From Melampsora larici-populina 98AG31 (taxonomy: Eukaryota > Basidiomycota > Pucciniomycetes > Pucciniales > Melampsoraceae), in contig NW_006768783.1 of assembly GCF_000204055.1 (NCBI RefSeq), positions 578,628 to 642,627 of the forward strand: 64,000 bases of DNA, written 5' to 3'. The notes beneath the pieces were generated by a model that was not told the DNA's origin, searched no databases, and was given only the letters and a program-made list of their open reading frames with translations. Positions 38,646 through 49,645 of the stretch are shown here, one piece after another. Positions within the stretch are counted from its first letter, which is position 1, and every line of letters begins with the position of its first letter. The position numbers were made by a program, and so were the translations under genes.

Positions 38646-38730
38646 GTCGCCCCATTTTTGGTCCAACAAGGGGCGACGAGCAATCAGTCGCCCCCTTTTC
38701 AAAAAGGGGCGACTGAAAGGGGGCGACTGA
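38646..38730. repeat. overlapping GC-rich palindromes
   Basis: Three copies of the block GTCGCCCC / GGGGCGAC in alternating orientation. GTCGCCCC near 38646 can pair with GGGGCGAC near 38670. TCAGTCGCCCCCTTT (38684-38698) pairs perfectly with 38716-38730 and also, more tightly, with the arm at about 38704-38715. At least two mutually exclusive hairpins can form, within otherwise AT-rich DNA. Confidence 0.65.
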
Positions 38731-38773
38731 TCCATTATCATTTTTCTCTTATCTATTTTTTTTGTTCATAGAA

Positions 38774-38873
38774 GCGTAATGTAAATAGAGGATTATTATC
38801 ACTACAAACAACAGTGCCAGGAGCAGCGCAATGTAAATAGAGGATTGTAGCTACAAACAACAGCGCCAGGAGC
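38774..38873. repeat. tandem duplication of a 48-51 bp unit
   Basis: Unit one at 38774-38824 and unit two at 38826-38873 share ATGTAAATAGAGGATT, then CTACAAACAACAG and GCCAGGAGC, differing by a short internal indel and a few substitutions. A third partial GCCAGGA-like motif follows in inverted form (TCCTGGC) at about 38883. Confidence 0.65.
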
Positions 38874-39300
38874 GAGCTGTATCCTGGCGCCGGTGACACT
38901 CAAGATCATCTCAATCAATCTCATCAGGACGAGAGAAAGAGAAACGAGATAATGGGGACATGAACATATATCTTAAATTGGCATACATAGAGGCATACAT
39001 AGATGGATGGGCATAGGGGTAGAGTTGTCAAACAAAATAAAATGGTAGGACCGTGAAATCAATCACATACAAGGAGAACTTCCAAGAAAAGTTCCAACAA
39101 AAGGTAAAAGGGGACAAAACAACAGTAAGAACAACCAAGAAAAAAAACAAAAGAAAGAAAAAAGTATCTCATAACATAAATAAGATTGCCATTTAAACCA
39201 AACTAAAAAACAACAAAAGAAAGAAAAAAAGTATTGCATGAATAAGATTTCCATTTACTTGTCATCTCGATTAACCCAAAGATCTAGCTGGACTTGATAC

Positions 39301-40197
39301 TTATTGATCCAGTCTGGAATACGAGTCAAGAATGATTGGAACATTCTTGTTAGGTCGAGTTCGATATGGAAAAAAGGTATAACAGTTACTCTCAACTGGA
39401 TTTATCAGGATAACTGGGCATTCGTATGCACTGGCGATGACGTAGCCTAAGTAAGGAATGCACATCCAGTACTCCTGTTTACATATTGCGTCCTGGGGTT
39501 TCAGCCGGTGGAGGAGGTCGTCAACGATCTCCGTGGCAGCACTGGGAGCCGTAGTCGCACGGCGAGTCTTCACCCCGCGAGGCTTCATTCCCGGCAGTGT
39601 AGCTATTAGTTCCTCATGGACTTCAGGATACGAGAACAGTTCATCGTGCAAATGTTGACGGACGTGAGCATAGGACTCGTCGTTGTAACAATCGAACACT
39701 TTGGCAATTGCGTAGTATCCGCAATTGCCATATGCAGGTGGATCGAAAACAGACTCTATGAAAGGAGCGATTATTTGAGGAAGTTGATTCAGATACTTGA
39801 GTTTGTTAGTTCGGACAGCGGAACCGGTTTGTGTTTGTAAAGCAGAGGATAGTTCAGTTTTTGATTTGTGAGCTGAGGATAGTGTTGAGTCAGAGCTTGA
39901 TGAGTCAGAAATTTTGGCCTGGATATGTCGAGTTTGAGCGATTGGCTTTTGCACTTCCTTTTTTGCCACTCTAAAATTTAAATCATCTGGAATTGGAAAA
40001 ACTACTGCACCAAATTTCCTACTGCCTTCCAAAGTGGCCCGAACTTCAGGATCCTTCCTATCTAATTTGATATCTTCAGCAATGCAACACAACGTAACTT
40101 CGGGAATAAGGACTCTTTGAATAAAGTAATCCGGAGTAAGAGGGGCAGCTTTGGCTGAGTCAAGGTGATCTGGCGACGATGGATCTTTGGTAAACAT
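39301..40197 (-). CDS. OTU-like cysteine-protease domain protein, C-terminally truncated
   Basis: 298 residues, intronless as drawn. The first 130 residues are low complexity with Ser-rich tracts. From about residue 150 comes DPPAYGNCGYYAIAKVFD followed by VRQHLHDEL, the nucleophile-Cys segment of OTU domains of the kind found in transposon-linked or orphan genes. The canonical preceding DG is changed to AY. Later YLGYVIASAYECPVILI and YTFFPYRT match the downstream OTU strands. The frame stops right after VPIILDSYSRLDQ, where the family's NxHF catalytic histidine would be expected. It therefore probably lacks protease activity. An upstream exon is possible. The gene lies among transposon remnants, so a mobile-element origin is likely (inference). 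Confidence 0.5.
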   Translation of the reverse strand: MFTKDPSSPDHLDSAKAAPLTPDYFIQRVLIPEVTLCCIAEDIKLDRKDPEVRATLEGSRKFGAVVFPIPDDLNFRVAKKEVQKPIAQTRHIQAKISDSSSSDSTLSSAHKSKTELSSALQTQTGSAVRTNKLKYLNQLPQIIAPFIESVFDPPAYGNCGYYAIAKVFDCYNDESYAHVRQHLHDELFSYPEVHEELIATLPGMKPRGVKTRRATTAPSAATEIVDDLLHRLKPQDAICKQEYWMCIPYLGYVIASAYECPVILINPVESNCYTFFPYRTRPNKNVPIILDSYSRLDQ

Positions 40198-40554
40198 AGA
40201 CTCAAGAGCTCTGACAATAATTTCATAACCTTGATATCCATAACTGGATTATTTGTTGAAACATCAAAACCAAGATCATCTGTTTCATCAAAAAAACTCC
40301 AGTTCTATGAAATGAAAAAAAAAACAATGTTTTGATCATAACAAAAGGAGAAAGAATTGAATTTTTAACAATCAAAAATACAAAGCGACAATTAAAAAAA
40401 GAAAAGAAATCATTAAATTGAGATCAGAAGAAAACTGATTATAATTTGAAAATCAAAGATAATCTTTTATTCTAATATTTCTAAACTCAAACAGTGTGTG
40501 CCCAGCCCCCAGATGCCAACACAGGTTTGGTGGAAGTGAGATATTCAAAGAAGT

Positions 40555-40980
40555 TCATAGAAAGATTACAGTGTCATCACTGTTGGCTGACAAGTTCCAC
40601 CCTCCATAGGTGTGAACCAAAACCTCAACAGCCAGTGAGACAAATTGTTTAAGGCCAAATAACTCAACAGTGGAATGCAAATCTGGTGTGTCTAATGAAA
40701 GGCTACTGGCAAGCAATTTGAGAAGCATTGTGTAGTAAGGCCGGTGAAAAAGTGATGAGGGAACAGTGGAGGGGAGCAGTGATTTGCCCTTCACTTTGTC
40801 AATCATGTGGTGTGCAATCCAGAGTTTGGCATGACATTCATTTGGGTGGGGTTTTGGGAAGTGGGATGAAATGTGGGAGTTCAATTCACACAAGACATCT
40901 GGTGGATGGCAATGGCCAGTGTAAGACTTGACCCATTGTTTCATGGGTTCAGCAGGGAAAAGAGTCTCGGTCCCAGCCAC
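40555..40980 (-). CDS. orphan open frame, 141 residues
   Basis: No family recognised. The amino-acid composition is balanced, not repetitive, and shows several Cys/His, for example CHPPDVLCELNSHISSH. It ends in VHTYGGWNLSANSDDTVIFL. It may be the last exon of a larger minus-strand gene or a fragment; a second minus frame at 40941-41369 overlaps its start but has no clear splice relation. The surrounding sequence is A-rich and repeat-laden. Confidence 0.25.
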   Translation of the reverse strand: MAGTETLFPAEPMKQWVKSYTGHCHPPDVLCELNSHISSHFPKPHPNECHAKLWIAHHMIDKVKGKSLLPSTVPSSLFHRPYYTMLLKLLASSLSLDTPDLHSTVELFGLKQFVSLAVEVLVHTYGGWNLSANSDDTVIFL

Positions 40981-41722
40981 TGTGGGCTGAGACTCAGGGA
41001 CCTGCTAAAGGCTGCAATCTCCAACAGCATAGATGTCCCCCAGAGCCTGTGGAGGGGAGGTTTGCAACTTATTGGAAATGTTGGCTTGATACAAAATTCA
41101 CTTTGGCTGGGGCTATCTCCACCCTCCATTTTTGCCCTCTCAGACAATATGAACCTACAACATATCTTTTTCTGAAATTTTGCTCTCCTTGGAATCTCTA
41201 TAGCTGCCCTAGAAGGCATTATATCATTGGTTGAAAAAACTAAATAAAAAATTGAGATGTTGATTAATGACACTTCTGTGATTACGGTCACTTTACACAC
41301 ACATTTTCTCTCTGCCAACCCATAGTCTCTCTGCCATTCTTGTCGGATACAGAGATTAAGCATCCACATGCCGCTGATTTTTGCACCAGGTTTGGAGAAT
41401 CTTCACTGTAACCTCGAGCAGATTACATTTTCTCATCAAGGTGTGTAGATATTGGGGGTATTATGTACAAGATGCAAAGCATATTGCTACCCCACATTCC
41501 CATAAGTTGTGGGTCCCTCCTCCACAAGATCTGAAGGACACATGCGGTTTGAGGAGGGACTCAAAGCATCCACAGTGGTCAGGCCTCAAGTTAAGGCCCC
41601 AAACCAACTGAATCAAATTTTAGTGGGGCCCTAAACCACTTGAGACGCAATGGTGTTGACTCCAAATTTGTGCAGAGTATGGGTGACAAACTGTTTACAC
41701 ACACTCTTGGGTGTAGTATTGT

Positions 41723-41888
41723 GGGATACAAAGTTAAAACTGGGATTTTTTTCCCATTTTCCCAGTTTTTGTTTTTGGCTGTGTTTGGAACTTTCCCATG
41801 TTCTCCCAGTTTCTCAGTTTGTGTTTTTGGCGGTATTTGGGAAACTGGGAAACTGGGAAAAAACTCCCAGTTTTAACTTTGTATTCCC
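41723..41888. mobile_element. 166-bp MITE-like hairpin element
   Basis: GGGATACAAAGTTAAAACTG at the left is inverted at the right (ends ...AACTTTGTATTCCC), with one base inserted. The arms continue with several CCCAGTTT / AAACTGGG blocks, so nearly the whole element folds back. Noncoding. Confidence 0.6.
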
Positions 41889-41960
41889 TATATGTGCATG
41901 TTTACACTTGTGAAAGATGAGGTTTGGCAAGTGTGGCAATTTAGGGCTCACCACTATTAT

Positions 41961-42102
41961 CCGTGCTCAAAGTCAACCTGGTTTCAAGAAAATCCAGTTG
42001 ACCCAGTTGCTTTTGGCGGTAACTTTGTGAATCAAGTTGATATTTGTTGACAGCTCACAGCCAAAAAGTCAACTGGGTCAACCGGGTCAACTTTGAGCAC
42101 GG
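41961..42102. mobile_element. 142-bp MITE-like hairpin element
   Basis: CCGTGCTCAAAGT on the left and ACTTTGAGCACGG on the right are perfect inverses. The arms extend imperfectly through GTTGACCCAGTTG-type blocks toward a central loop. Noncoding, no clear target duplication. Confidence 0.6.
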
Positions 42103-42162
42103 CTATTGTTGTCAACTTTGATGATTAAGGGTGAAAATTTGGAGTGGGCCCCAAATACATTT

Positions 42163-42208
42163 AGCAATAGGGGCCGCCAGTGTAGCACAGATCTGGGGCC
42201 CTATTGCT
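42163..42208. repeat. short inverted repeat
   Basis: AGCAATAGGGGCC and GGCCCTATTGCT (one-base difference) flank a 21-nt loop. Probably a remnant of another small fold-back element in this nest. Confidence 0.45.
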
Positions 42209-42345
42209 ATAGCCTTTTGACAATGATGTTTTTTTTCTGAAAATTTTCATCACTTCAGTGGTCAAAACCAATCAAAAATTGTTCTACATAACAGGGTTTC
42301 TCCCCTCTGTATTCTCAAAATTAGCAGAGAAACAAAACTCCAGTC

Positions 42346-42766
42346 AGAGCATCAGCACCGGGCCTTGTAAAAATTTAAATACAGGCCGTTTTACAAAGCC
42401 GTGAGAATAAAACTGAGGCACCGGACCTTGCAAACGGCCTGTATGGTTTACACGACGCGTATAATCATACCTTGAACTTGTAATAATGGACTGCAGCGTA
42501 TAATCCTAGAATCGCCCCAAAGGACCAAACGTCTGAACTTAACCCACCAATATCGGACGTACAAAGTCCTACCGTCAAACAAAACAAGCACCTCAAGCCC
42601 GCTTGGGCAATGTATTATTTGGACTTTCCAGCTTTTGCAAAGCCTCGGTTTTGCCAAAACTTTTCAATGTTCTGCGAGAATAGGCATACACGTTCTTGTC
42701 CGTCAATTTGGTGACATACAGCGAACGAATCGGGCCCTATTTTACAAGGCCCGGTGCTAATGCTCT
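42346..42766. mobile_element. 421-bp MITE-like element
   Basis: Termini AGAGCATCAGCACCGGGCC... and ...GGCCCGGTGCTAATGCTCT form a 27-bp inverted repeat with one mismatch, running into TTGTAAAA/TTTTACAA. An internal inverted pair, ACAGGCCGTTT and AAACGGCCTGT, lies at about 42380-42443. Noncoding. Related in its GAGCATC end to the outer 41564-42886 repeat. Confidence 0.65.
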
Positions 42767-43260
42767 CAAAAAGAAAACCAGGTTTAGCACCATGTTGCAC
42801 TTTTCAAAAAATAATCAATCATTCTCAAATTGCCTGTATATTTGGCAATAGCCCAGGTTTGGGGCTGGCCACTGTGGATGCTCTTAGTCAAGTTAAAAAA
42901 AGATCAGAATGTTCTCTTAACTCAGCCAGGTTGTGGGTGGGCCAAAGTGCAATTATTTGTCTTTCCTTGCACCTGGGCGCATTTTGCTTGGAAAAAATCG
43001 TGAATGCTATGAATTTTTTTTCATTTTATCAACACTTGTAGCTATCTATGCAGTCTATCACTGTCCACAGCAGTTTGTCATTCAATGGCGAGACAAGATG
43101 GAGAGAATTTCGATTGAAAGTGTTGATATCAAAGCAGGTACTTCTCATTGCTCAACCTATCCAAATCTGAATACAGCTTCAAAATTATCAATGGGTGTGT
43201 CTAGTTCCGGAAGAGAACCACTGCTCTCAAATTATTCCAGAACATCTGGTCCCCAAAAAC

Positions 43261-46200
43261 AACGCTGAGACAGCAGCGCAGCATTTAGCTGCAGCGTAGA
43301 GATACCGTAACTCTAAGCGGTACCCTATCCGTTAACTTAACGGGGCCACTTAGAGCTACGTTGGCAGAGGCCTGTAACGGGGGTATTTTTTTCGAGTTAC
43401 GTTAGCACCCGGGGCTAACGGGCACTATTATTTTGAGTTACGCATCAGCCACGTAACCCGTTACCGTAACACTGTTGCGCACATACTATACCTCATACCC
43501 CAACCAACGCAGGATGGATGTATTTCACCCTTCAAGAATGAAATCACCACCCAATCGACCAATTTGAGATCAAGCTTCCCCAAAGGAGAACGCCAAGGGG
43601 ACTTTCCGCATACTCACGATGGATCTAATCCGATTCCTCAACTTCCAACTTCCATATGATTACATCATTTTTTTAACTGACTCTTGTCCAATTTTCCCCT
43701 TTCATCCCCATCTCCAAGTCCTACCTTCAAGTTCCTTCTTCATTATCACTCACAACCTTGATCCATCTATCGTATTCACCTCAGATCAATCATCAATTGA
43801 TTTACCAATCATGATCAATCCAAATCGTCGTTTCTTCACTGGGTTTTTTGTTCAGATGTTCTATCTTTTAGTTTTCCAGCTATCGGTCATGCCAAGTTCA
43901 AGTCAGCAATCACAACTCAACTTTTCGTCAGTTCCAGCCACTCCTAGTCGGCCTCAAAGAACTCGCAACCGTGTTACGACGCCGGGCATGGTTGCAACCA
44001 ATTCCGATAGCCGTCGCAGACTTTCGATTGATCTTGACGCCCCTCAACCAAGTGCAATCAAGCAGATCGTGATTGAAACGGACTGTTCCGACGATGATGA
44101 ACCAGTTGTTAAACCTCCAGCAAGAAAGAAACAACGCAAGACGACCACGACCAAAACCGAAGATGATTCCAGTCAGGTTATCAAACGTCGAGCCAAAAAA
44201 AAACCAGAAAGACCAACATCACCACCGAAGACGAGGTATGCTACGATATGTTTATCTTCATCATAACCATTTAAACGTATTACTCATGCTATTGTTGAAG
44301 ACATCTTCCATACAAGTCACCAAGGAAATCCTCCGAGCGGATTCAGATGAAGAAAACAACAACCTTCGCAAACGGAAGCATGTGGACATCGACGAGGAGG
44401 CAAAGACCGAATCACTTTTAGCGTACTTCGGAAAGCCATTTCACAGCAAACCGAATGATGTATGTATTTCCTTTAATTTCTTCTCATCCAGATTATTAAC
44501 TAATCAAGTTATATTATTTGTGTTGGTAGGATAAGTCAAAACGACCATTAGCTTATCCGTGCTTATGGTGCTCCAGGGACAAGAACAACCCTGTTCGAAT
44601 CAGTTACACCAACCCCACTGGCAACTTAAAAGCACATCGAGACGGTTCGACCCAGACTGGTCGGTCTTCGATTGGATGCCCTGGTCGACGCCAAGCTCGT
44701 GAGGCTGGACTTTCAGTACCTCCGTCGGTTGCCGATATTCGAGCTCAAGAAGAAGCCGAGCTGAAGAAGAGTGGTCCTATTGATTCTTTTGTGACTATAA
44801 CCAAGGGTGCGAAGTTTGACAACCTTACCTTTAACCAAGGTATGTGTACTTGGCTTCTCCGCCAATCACTGCCTTGGTTAAGGCTTGCCGATCCATGGCT
44901 TCGTGCGTGTGTCCAATACTTGAGACCCGAAGCAAAACTTTACGGTCGACATTGGGCCGCGCAAGAGGCTAAACGACTCAACATGTCTCTGAAGACACAA
45001 GTCATAAACGAGCTGAAGGTGCGAATTTTATATTAACCTTGTTTTCTTTTTGACATTCTTCTTGTAAATTTGGCTAATTTGTTTGGATATTTTTATATTT
45101 CACAGAACTTAGAGTCTAAATTTTGTATGCAACACGATGTCTGGACTTCCAAAGGAAATCGACACGGTTTTATTTCGGCAACAGTCAATTACATCGATCC
45201 TACTTGGAAATATGTTACACGACACTTGACTCTCAAAGTCGTCGCTTGGGAACATCACGGAATATGGTTGGCCGAACCTTTGGCCAACGTGTTAATCAAG
45301 CATGACCTCGCTGGCAAGATAAGTAATTCTAATGTTATTTCTCTTCGACTGTGGTGCTGACATTGCTCTTGTGATTACTTGCTTAGCCAGACCACAGACT
45401 CAGGATCGAATAACAAGACAATGGCGCATGAAATGCACCGTCAATTCATGGACCATTGTGGTCTTGACTCGGAATACACTTGGAATCCAGACACGATGCA
45501 CGCGTTCTGCTTCTGCCACAAGCTTGCGCTTGTGGTTGGAGCAGGACTTGGCGCGTTAGGTCTCAAAACACCACCTCCTCGCAAGATTAAGACAGCCTTT
45601 CGAGGTCGTTTCCCTACGGTGTCGACCACTCTAATCGAAGAGGACGAGCCAAGCCATCCTGATGATGGATTGGGACCGATATCAGAGGTGCCCGATGTTT
45701 CAACTGCGCCGGATGCTGAAGACGTTCCCTCCGACGTCAAACATGACGTTCAGGAACTGGATGAAGATACTATGGAGTTTGACCGATTGGGGGCAAGTGT
45801 AGCTGAGCCTGAAATTGACAACGAGGCCGATTGGGACGCGGCGGACAAAGACGATGAAACCATTCCCCTGCTCATTTTGGACGACACTGTGGCACCTACT
45901 CACCGTAGAGAGGCTAACAAGCTTCATTACATATTGGAAAAGGTAAAAGACCAATTTTCTCATGTGCTTTTGATTGGACCATCTTCTGATATGTCCAATC
46001 CAGCTCGACTTTGTAATTCGCAGGATTACTCGGTCATCCTCTTGGCGAAATGAATACACTCGAATTATGAAAGCGCGTGGGTTATCAATAGGCTCACTGA
46101 TTGCTGGGTATGGTATTAGATGGAATATAAAGTACATCAGCCGACACAAAGCGTGGCTGGCTCGAGAAGTGAGTCATTGAATTTTCTCTTTTAACTGCCC

Positions 46201-47680
46201 AATATTTCACTTTCACTTATTTCGTTTGTTATTTCAAGATCATTGATCAGATCTTGAAGGAGGACCTTGCTCGTGTGCATTTGAAGACTCGACGACCACG
46301 CAAAAATGGAAAGCCACACGGCTATTTCCACGAGTTGTCAATCAGTCCCTCGGAATGGGCTTCGATCGAGGAGCTTAACTCGGAGTTGGAGGTCAGTTTG
46401 AGCTTATCAACAATTTCATAAGCTTACGATAATATTGACATATTATCTTTAGCCATTTTTGACCATCACTAAACAGATGGAAGGGAACATGCCCACCGGG
46501 GCCATGATGATTCCCAAATATGTCGAGCTCCAACGACGATTACAAGAGCGAGAGAAGAAATTATCAACAACTGACGCCCTTTATCCCATGATCGCGGCTA
46601 TGATATCCAAACTGCAAGGTTACTTAAATGAAGCCCTCGCATGCAAAACTTCAGTGATGGCTACAATACTCCACCCAGCTTTTCGACTCAAGTTCTTTGA
46701 GAGGTTCTTTGAAAAGACATCATCAACATACATTCAAACTGAATTAACTTTCAACCGGTTATTCAAGGACTATCAGTTGCGATCAACACAAAAGAAACCA
46801 AGTAATGTCAAATCAGGCCAATCAGGTAACACCTCGAATGCCTCGTCTTCGGGTATTTTCAATCTGTATAGCGACGATGAGGAATCAATGGAGGATTTGG
46901 GCGATGACTCACAAGTGAAGGACTACTTTCGATCCGTTCTTCGAATGAAAGAGCCAGAATACGATTTGGGAAACCCAAACGAAGCTCTTCGATGGTGGTC
47001 GGTAAGTACTTTACTTCGTGGTCTTCATTTCGCTTGAAGAAGCTGTTCTCTGAATTTGAATCTCATTTCTATTTCAGGTCAACCATGCTCGTTTCCCAAT
47101 CATAGCTCTGATGGCTCATGATTACCTTGCATCCTCTGGCTCATCGGCTGGGCCAGAGCACACATTCTCGGCGGCCGCCGATATATGTTCCTCAAATAGA
47201 GGAGGGCTTTCTCCAATAACCATTGAACGGTCTGTCTCAACCCACATGTGGCTGGTTGAGATGGTACCTCTTGGTGATGAGTTCAGCAAGGTCGTTGAGA
47301 ATATCAGAGTTGAAGACTTCATGAGACAAAAGGTTTAATTTTCTAATTTTTATTTCTTTCTTTCATTGCTGTATCGTTTGGTGAACAAATTTGTTTCTTG
47401 ATATTATCTAAATACATGAGGTAATCTAATCTATAATAGTACTTTTCCTCCATTTTATGTCTGCTTTAGCCAAGTTAGCGCGTTAACTAGCGTTAACGTA
47501 ACTGGAATAGCTAAGCTATCAGTTCGCGATAGCTTCCTGAGTACCAAAAAGTTACGTTACGGGTGATAGCGTACCTCTGGGAGTTACGCTAGGCGTCCGG
47601 GGATATTTCCGATAACGGATAAAGCTACCCTACGCGTTACAGCCTTGGTAGCGCAGAGTTGCGCTGCTGTCTCAGCGTTG
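43261..47680 (+). mobile_element. hAT-superfamily DNA transposon, apparently near-complete
   Basis: About 4.4 kb. Terminal inverted repeats of about 20 bp: AACGCTGAGACAGCAGCGCA at the left end, inverse at 47660-47680. Both ends continue into GC-rich subterminal sequence with repeated GTTACG/CGTAAC blocks (43300-43480, 47480-47650). An 8-bp direct repeat, CCAAAAAC, sits at 43253-43260 and 47681-47688, which is the target-site duplication length of hAT elements. It encloses one multi-exon transposase gene. The short, clean ends suggest a fairly recent insertion. Confidence 0.85.
43889..47338 (+). CDS. hAT transposase (BED zinc finger, RNase H-like, dimerisation domain)
   Basis: Cut-and-paste transposase. 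The ATG at 43889 starts a basic, disordered N-terminus of about 115 residues. After one or two introns near 44236-44316 (exact join unresolved), LRADSDEE and LLAYFGKP lead to the exon at 44530. This holds a BED-type finger: YPCLWCSRDK, then NLKAHRDGS. The catalytic core follows with CMQHDVWTSKGNRHGFISAT (first Asp region), TTDSGSNNKTMAHEM (second Asp), MHAFCFCHKLALVVGAGLG, an acidic insertion, THRREANKLHYI, then after introns ITRSSSWRNEYTRIM and SLIAGYGIRWNI, and ATILHPAFRLKFF. The hAT C-terminal dimerisation block is ARFPIIALMAHDYLASSGSS then EHTFSAAADICSSNRGGLSP. Roughly eight exons; no premature stop seen in the well-joined part. Possibly active. Confidence 0.8.
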
Positions 47681-47688
47681 CCAAAAAC

Positions 47689-48241
47689 CTCTCAGAAACA
47701 AGGAACCGTGCACAGGACGTGAGTGAGGTCATCAAAAGCCTGACCCAAAGCCATCTTGAGAGCATGTTGATGGCTTGCTTGTTGAGACATGAGGAAAGCT
47801 TGAAGGTCACAGCTGGCTTGGAGGAAACTTAAGCTTAGTTAAGCTTGAGGAAATTGCTGAACACACGAACGAGGGGAACGTTAACAGGGCTGAAAAAGAT
47901 TGACTTTATACCTCAAATTTTATCTTTGTTTCGTTTCATCCACTGACGCTAGACTTTTAGAGCGTCTGATGCTTGCATTGCCGTCTACACTATCTTCGGT
48001 TCTTTGCTATTTTAGTCCCTTCAAAGTTTTATCTTCTTACACTTCAAATTTCATGTCTGCTTTGGCTTCCTGAAACAAAGTTGCTTACCACATGGGCTGG
48101 ACATCGTGTTTTTCGCGGTTTCCACCGTTTCCGTGATTTCCACTTTACCTCGCGGTGGCTCCCACGCTCTTGAAAATCTGACCAACACTGAACGGCACTG
48201 CGGATCAGGCATCAACCAATTCGACCATCACTTCGGTCAAC
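47689..48241. other. promoter side of orphan gene B
   Basis: Between the hAT target duplication and the orphan gene B start. One 66-codon frame with no homology. Nothing else seen. Confidence 0.4.
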
Positions 48242-49645
48242 ATGAAGCCAATTCAGACGACGGTCTTGATATTTAATTGGCCTATGCTACTATCAGCTAT
48301 GGGCGTTTGGGATTTATCGGAATTATCTAACACGATAGGTCTTCCTGTTGCAACCACGGAGAGTCATGTTGGAGCATTGTCTCACTTGAGCAAACCCAAA
48401 CCACATGACACTTCATCTCAACCTTCCGTTTCTTCACATATTTTGCCTGTTGCAGACGAACAGCCTTTGGAAACTCTCACAAACTCCTTCGATCATCTTG
48501 AAATCACGCAGCCCGTTTTCCCTAATTCAGAGGCATATCATGAGTCAGAGCGATTTTCCTACTTGTGAGTGTATCTGTCCAAGATTGATTGGATATGGAA
48601 ATCTTTTTCTGATCGTCAGTTGGTTGATAGTGGTCTGCAAGGTTCCTCGAGTACATCCAACCCGCTGCTTCAGGATTCGACATCTGCTAGTCTTGTGAAT
48701 GAAGAACCCCGAAAGCGCGCACCAGTTCCATTGTTGGAATCAGGACTACTCAAGCGCCCAGCCAACACTCATGAAGAATTTGAATATCAACCTTCCAGGA
48801 AAAAACTCCTTCGGGGTCCTACGTCATTTGACATTGGTCAAGTAGAAAAATATCCGCCATCCGTGTATACCGACTTTCATACCTCGGATTCATCAACTCG
48901 CCCGAATCAGCAACCCTCGACGTTACAATTCAAACCCCTTCCGAGTTCTGCACTCGACTCTGAAATGCATCATGATTTCAACCTCGAAGAACTGCGTTTT
49001 GAACCTAATATAGCTAATATTCCATTTGATATTGAAAATCAACAATCAACACTAGCCATTCAAAGATACTACGGGAAAGCTTGGCCTCAAGAAAAACAAA
49101 ACAAGGAGAAATTGAGGAATAAACACTTTGAAGGAAATTTAGATCAGAAATTGGTACCAAATTCAAATCATCAATTGGATTCACCCAGAGCATTAATTGA
49201 TAGAATTCAACGGGAATTTGAATCATCTTCGGATTCATTACCTATGAATGAAGTATTGGATAATTATTTAGACATTTTAACTATTTGCTCTGAAGTAATT
49301 TCCTCTAACGGTATACCTACAAACATGGAAAAAGATGTTCGTGATGGTTACAAATGGTTGAAGGAAGAATTCAAAAGAGGGCTACAAATCTCATATCAGA
49401 AACAGAGTGGGGGCTTCAAGAGTATTGTTCATAGAAGTTATTGGTTGGGTAATAGATCATATAAAACAAACTATGAAATTATGGCTGCCAAGTATGTATT
49501 AGAATTTATGCGTCAAGAACGAGATCACTGGATCGAGCATTTAACTCCTCGGATTGCTCGTGAGTTATTGGCCAGAACTTTATTGATCTCAGCAAAAAGG
49601 GTACGACCATTGAAATATAGTGGTGGACCGGGAAGAATATCATAA
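48242..49645 (+). CDS. predicted secreted orphan protein, member B of a two-gene family in this window
   Basis: No known domain recognised. Two exons (48242-48564 and 48631-49645, 66-nt GT-AG intron of phase 2) join in frame to 445 residues; without splicing, a TGA at 48566 would stop the frame. The N-terminus, MKPIQTT, then a hydrophobic run with NWPMLLSAMGVWDLS, is read as a signal peptide. A Ser/Pro/Gln-rich middle follows. Near residue 250 IQRYYGKAWPQE resembles a RYYSKKNA segment in the paralogue. The C-terminal unit has DNYLDILTICSEV, TNMEKDVRDGYKW, SYWLGNR, YVLEFMRQERDHWI and LLARTLLISAKRVR. This matches the C-terminus of the gene at 28977-31739 over about 150 residues. There is a GGPG-type tail. 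Effector candidate by inference. The hAT element ends only 560 bp upstream. Confidence 0.7.

Larger units (their letters stand above)
41564..42886. repeat. outer inverted repeat enclosing a nest of MITE-like elements
   Basis: AAGCATCCACAGTGGTCAGG at 41564 onward is inverted at about 42864-42883 as a near copy (CCACTGTGGATGCTCTT at 42869-42885). Termini of the form GAGCATCCACAGTGG are seen in PIF/Harbinger-like MITEs of fungi and plants (recollection, not checked). No transposase lies between the arms. The 1.3 kb in between contains the smaller elements listed separately. Confidence 0.4.

Noticed and set aside
45441..46149. Antisense frames of 99 and 149 codons inside the hAT transposase
   Set aside because: Opposite-strand shadows of exons with clear hAT motifs.
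48566..48568. TGA as a pseudogene-making stop in orphan gene B
   Set aside because: A GTGAGT donor overlaps it and an in-frame acceptor (TTGATAG) lies 66 nt downstream, so it is best read as intronic.
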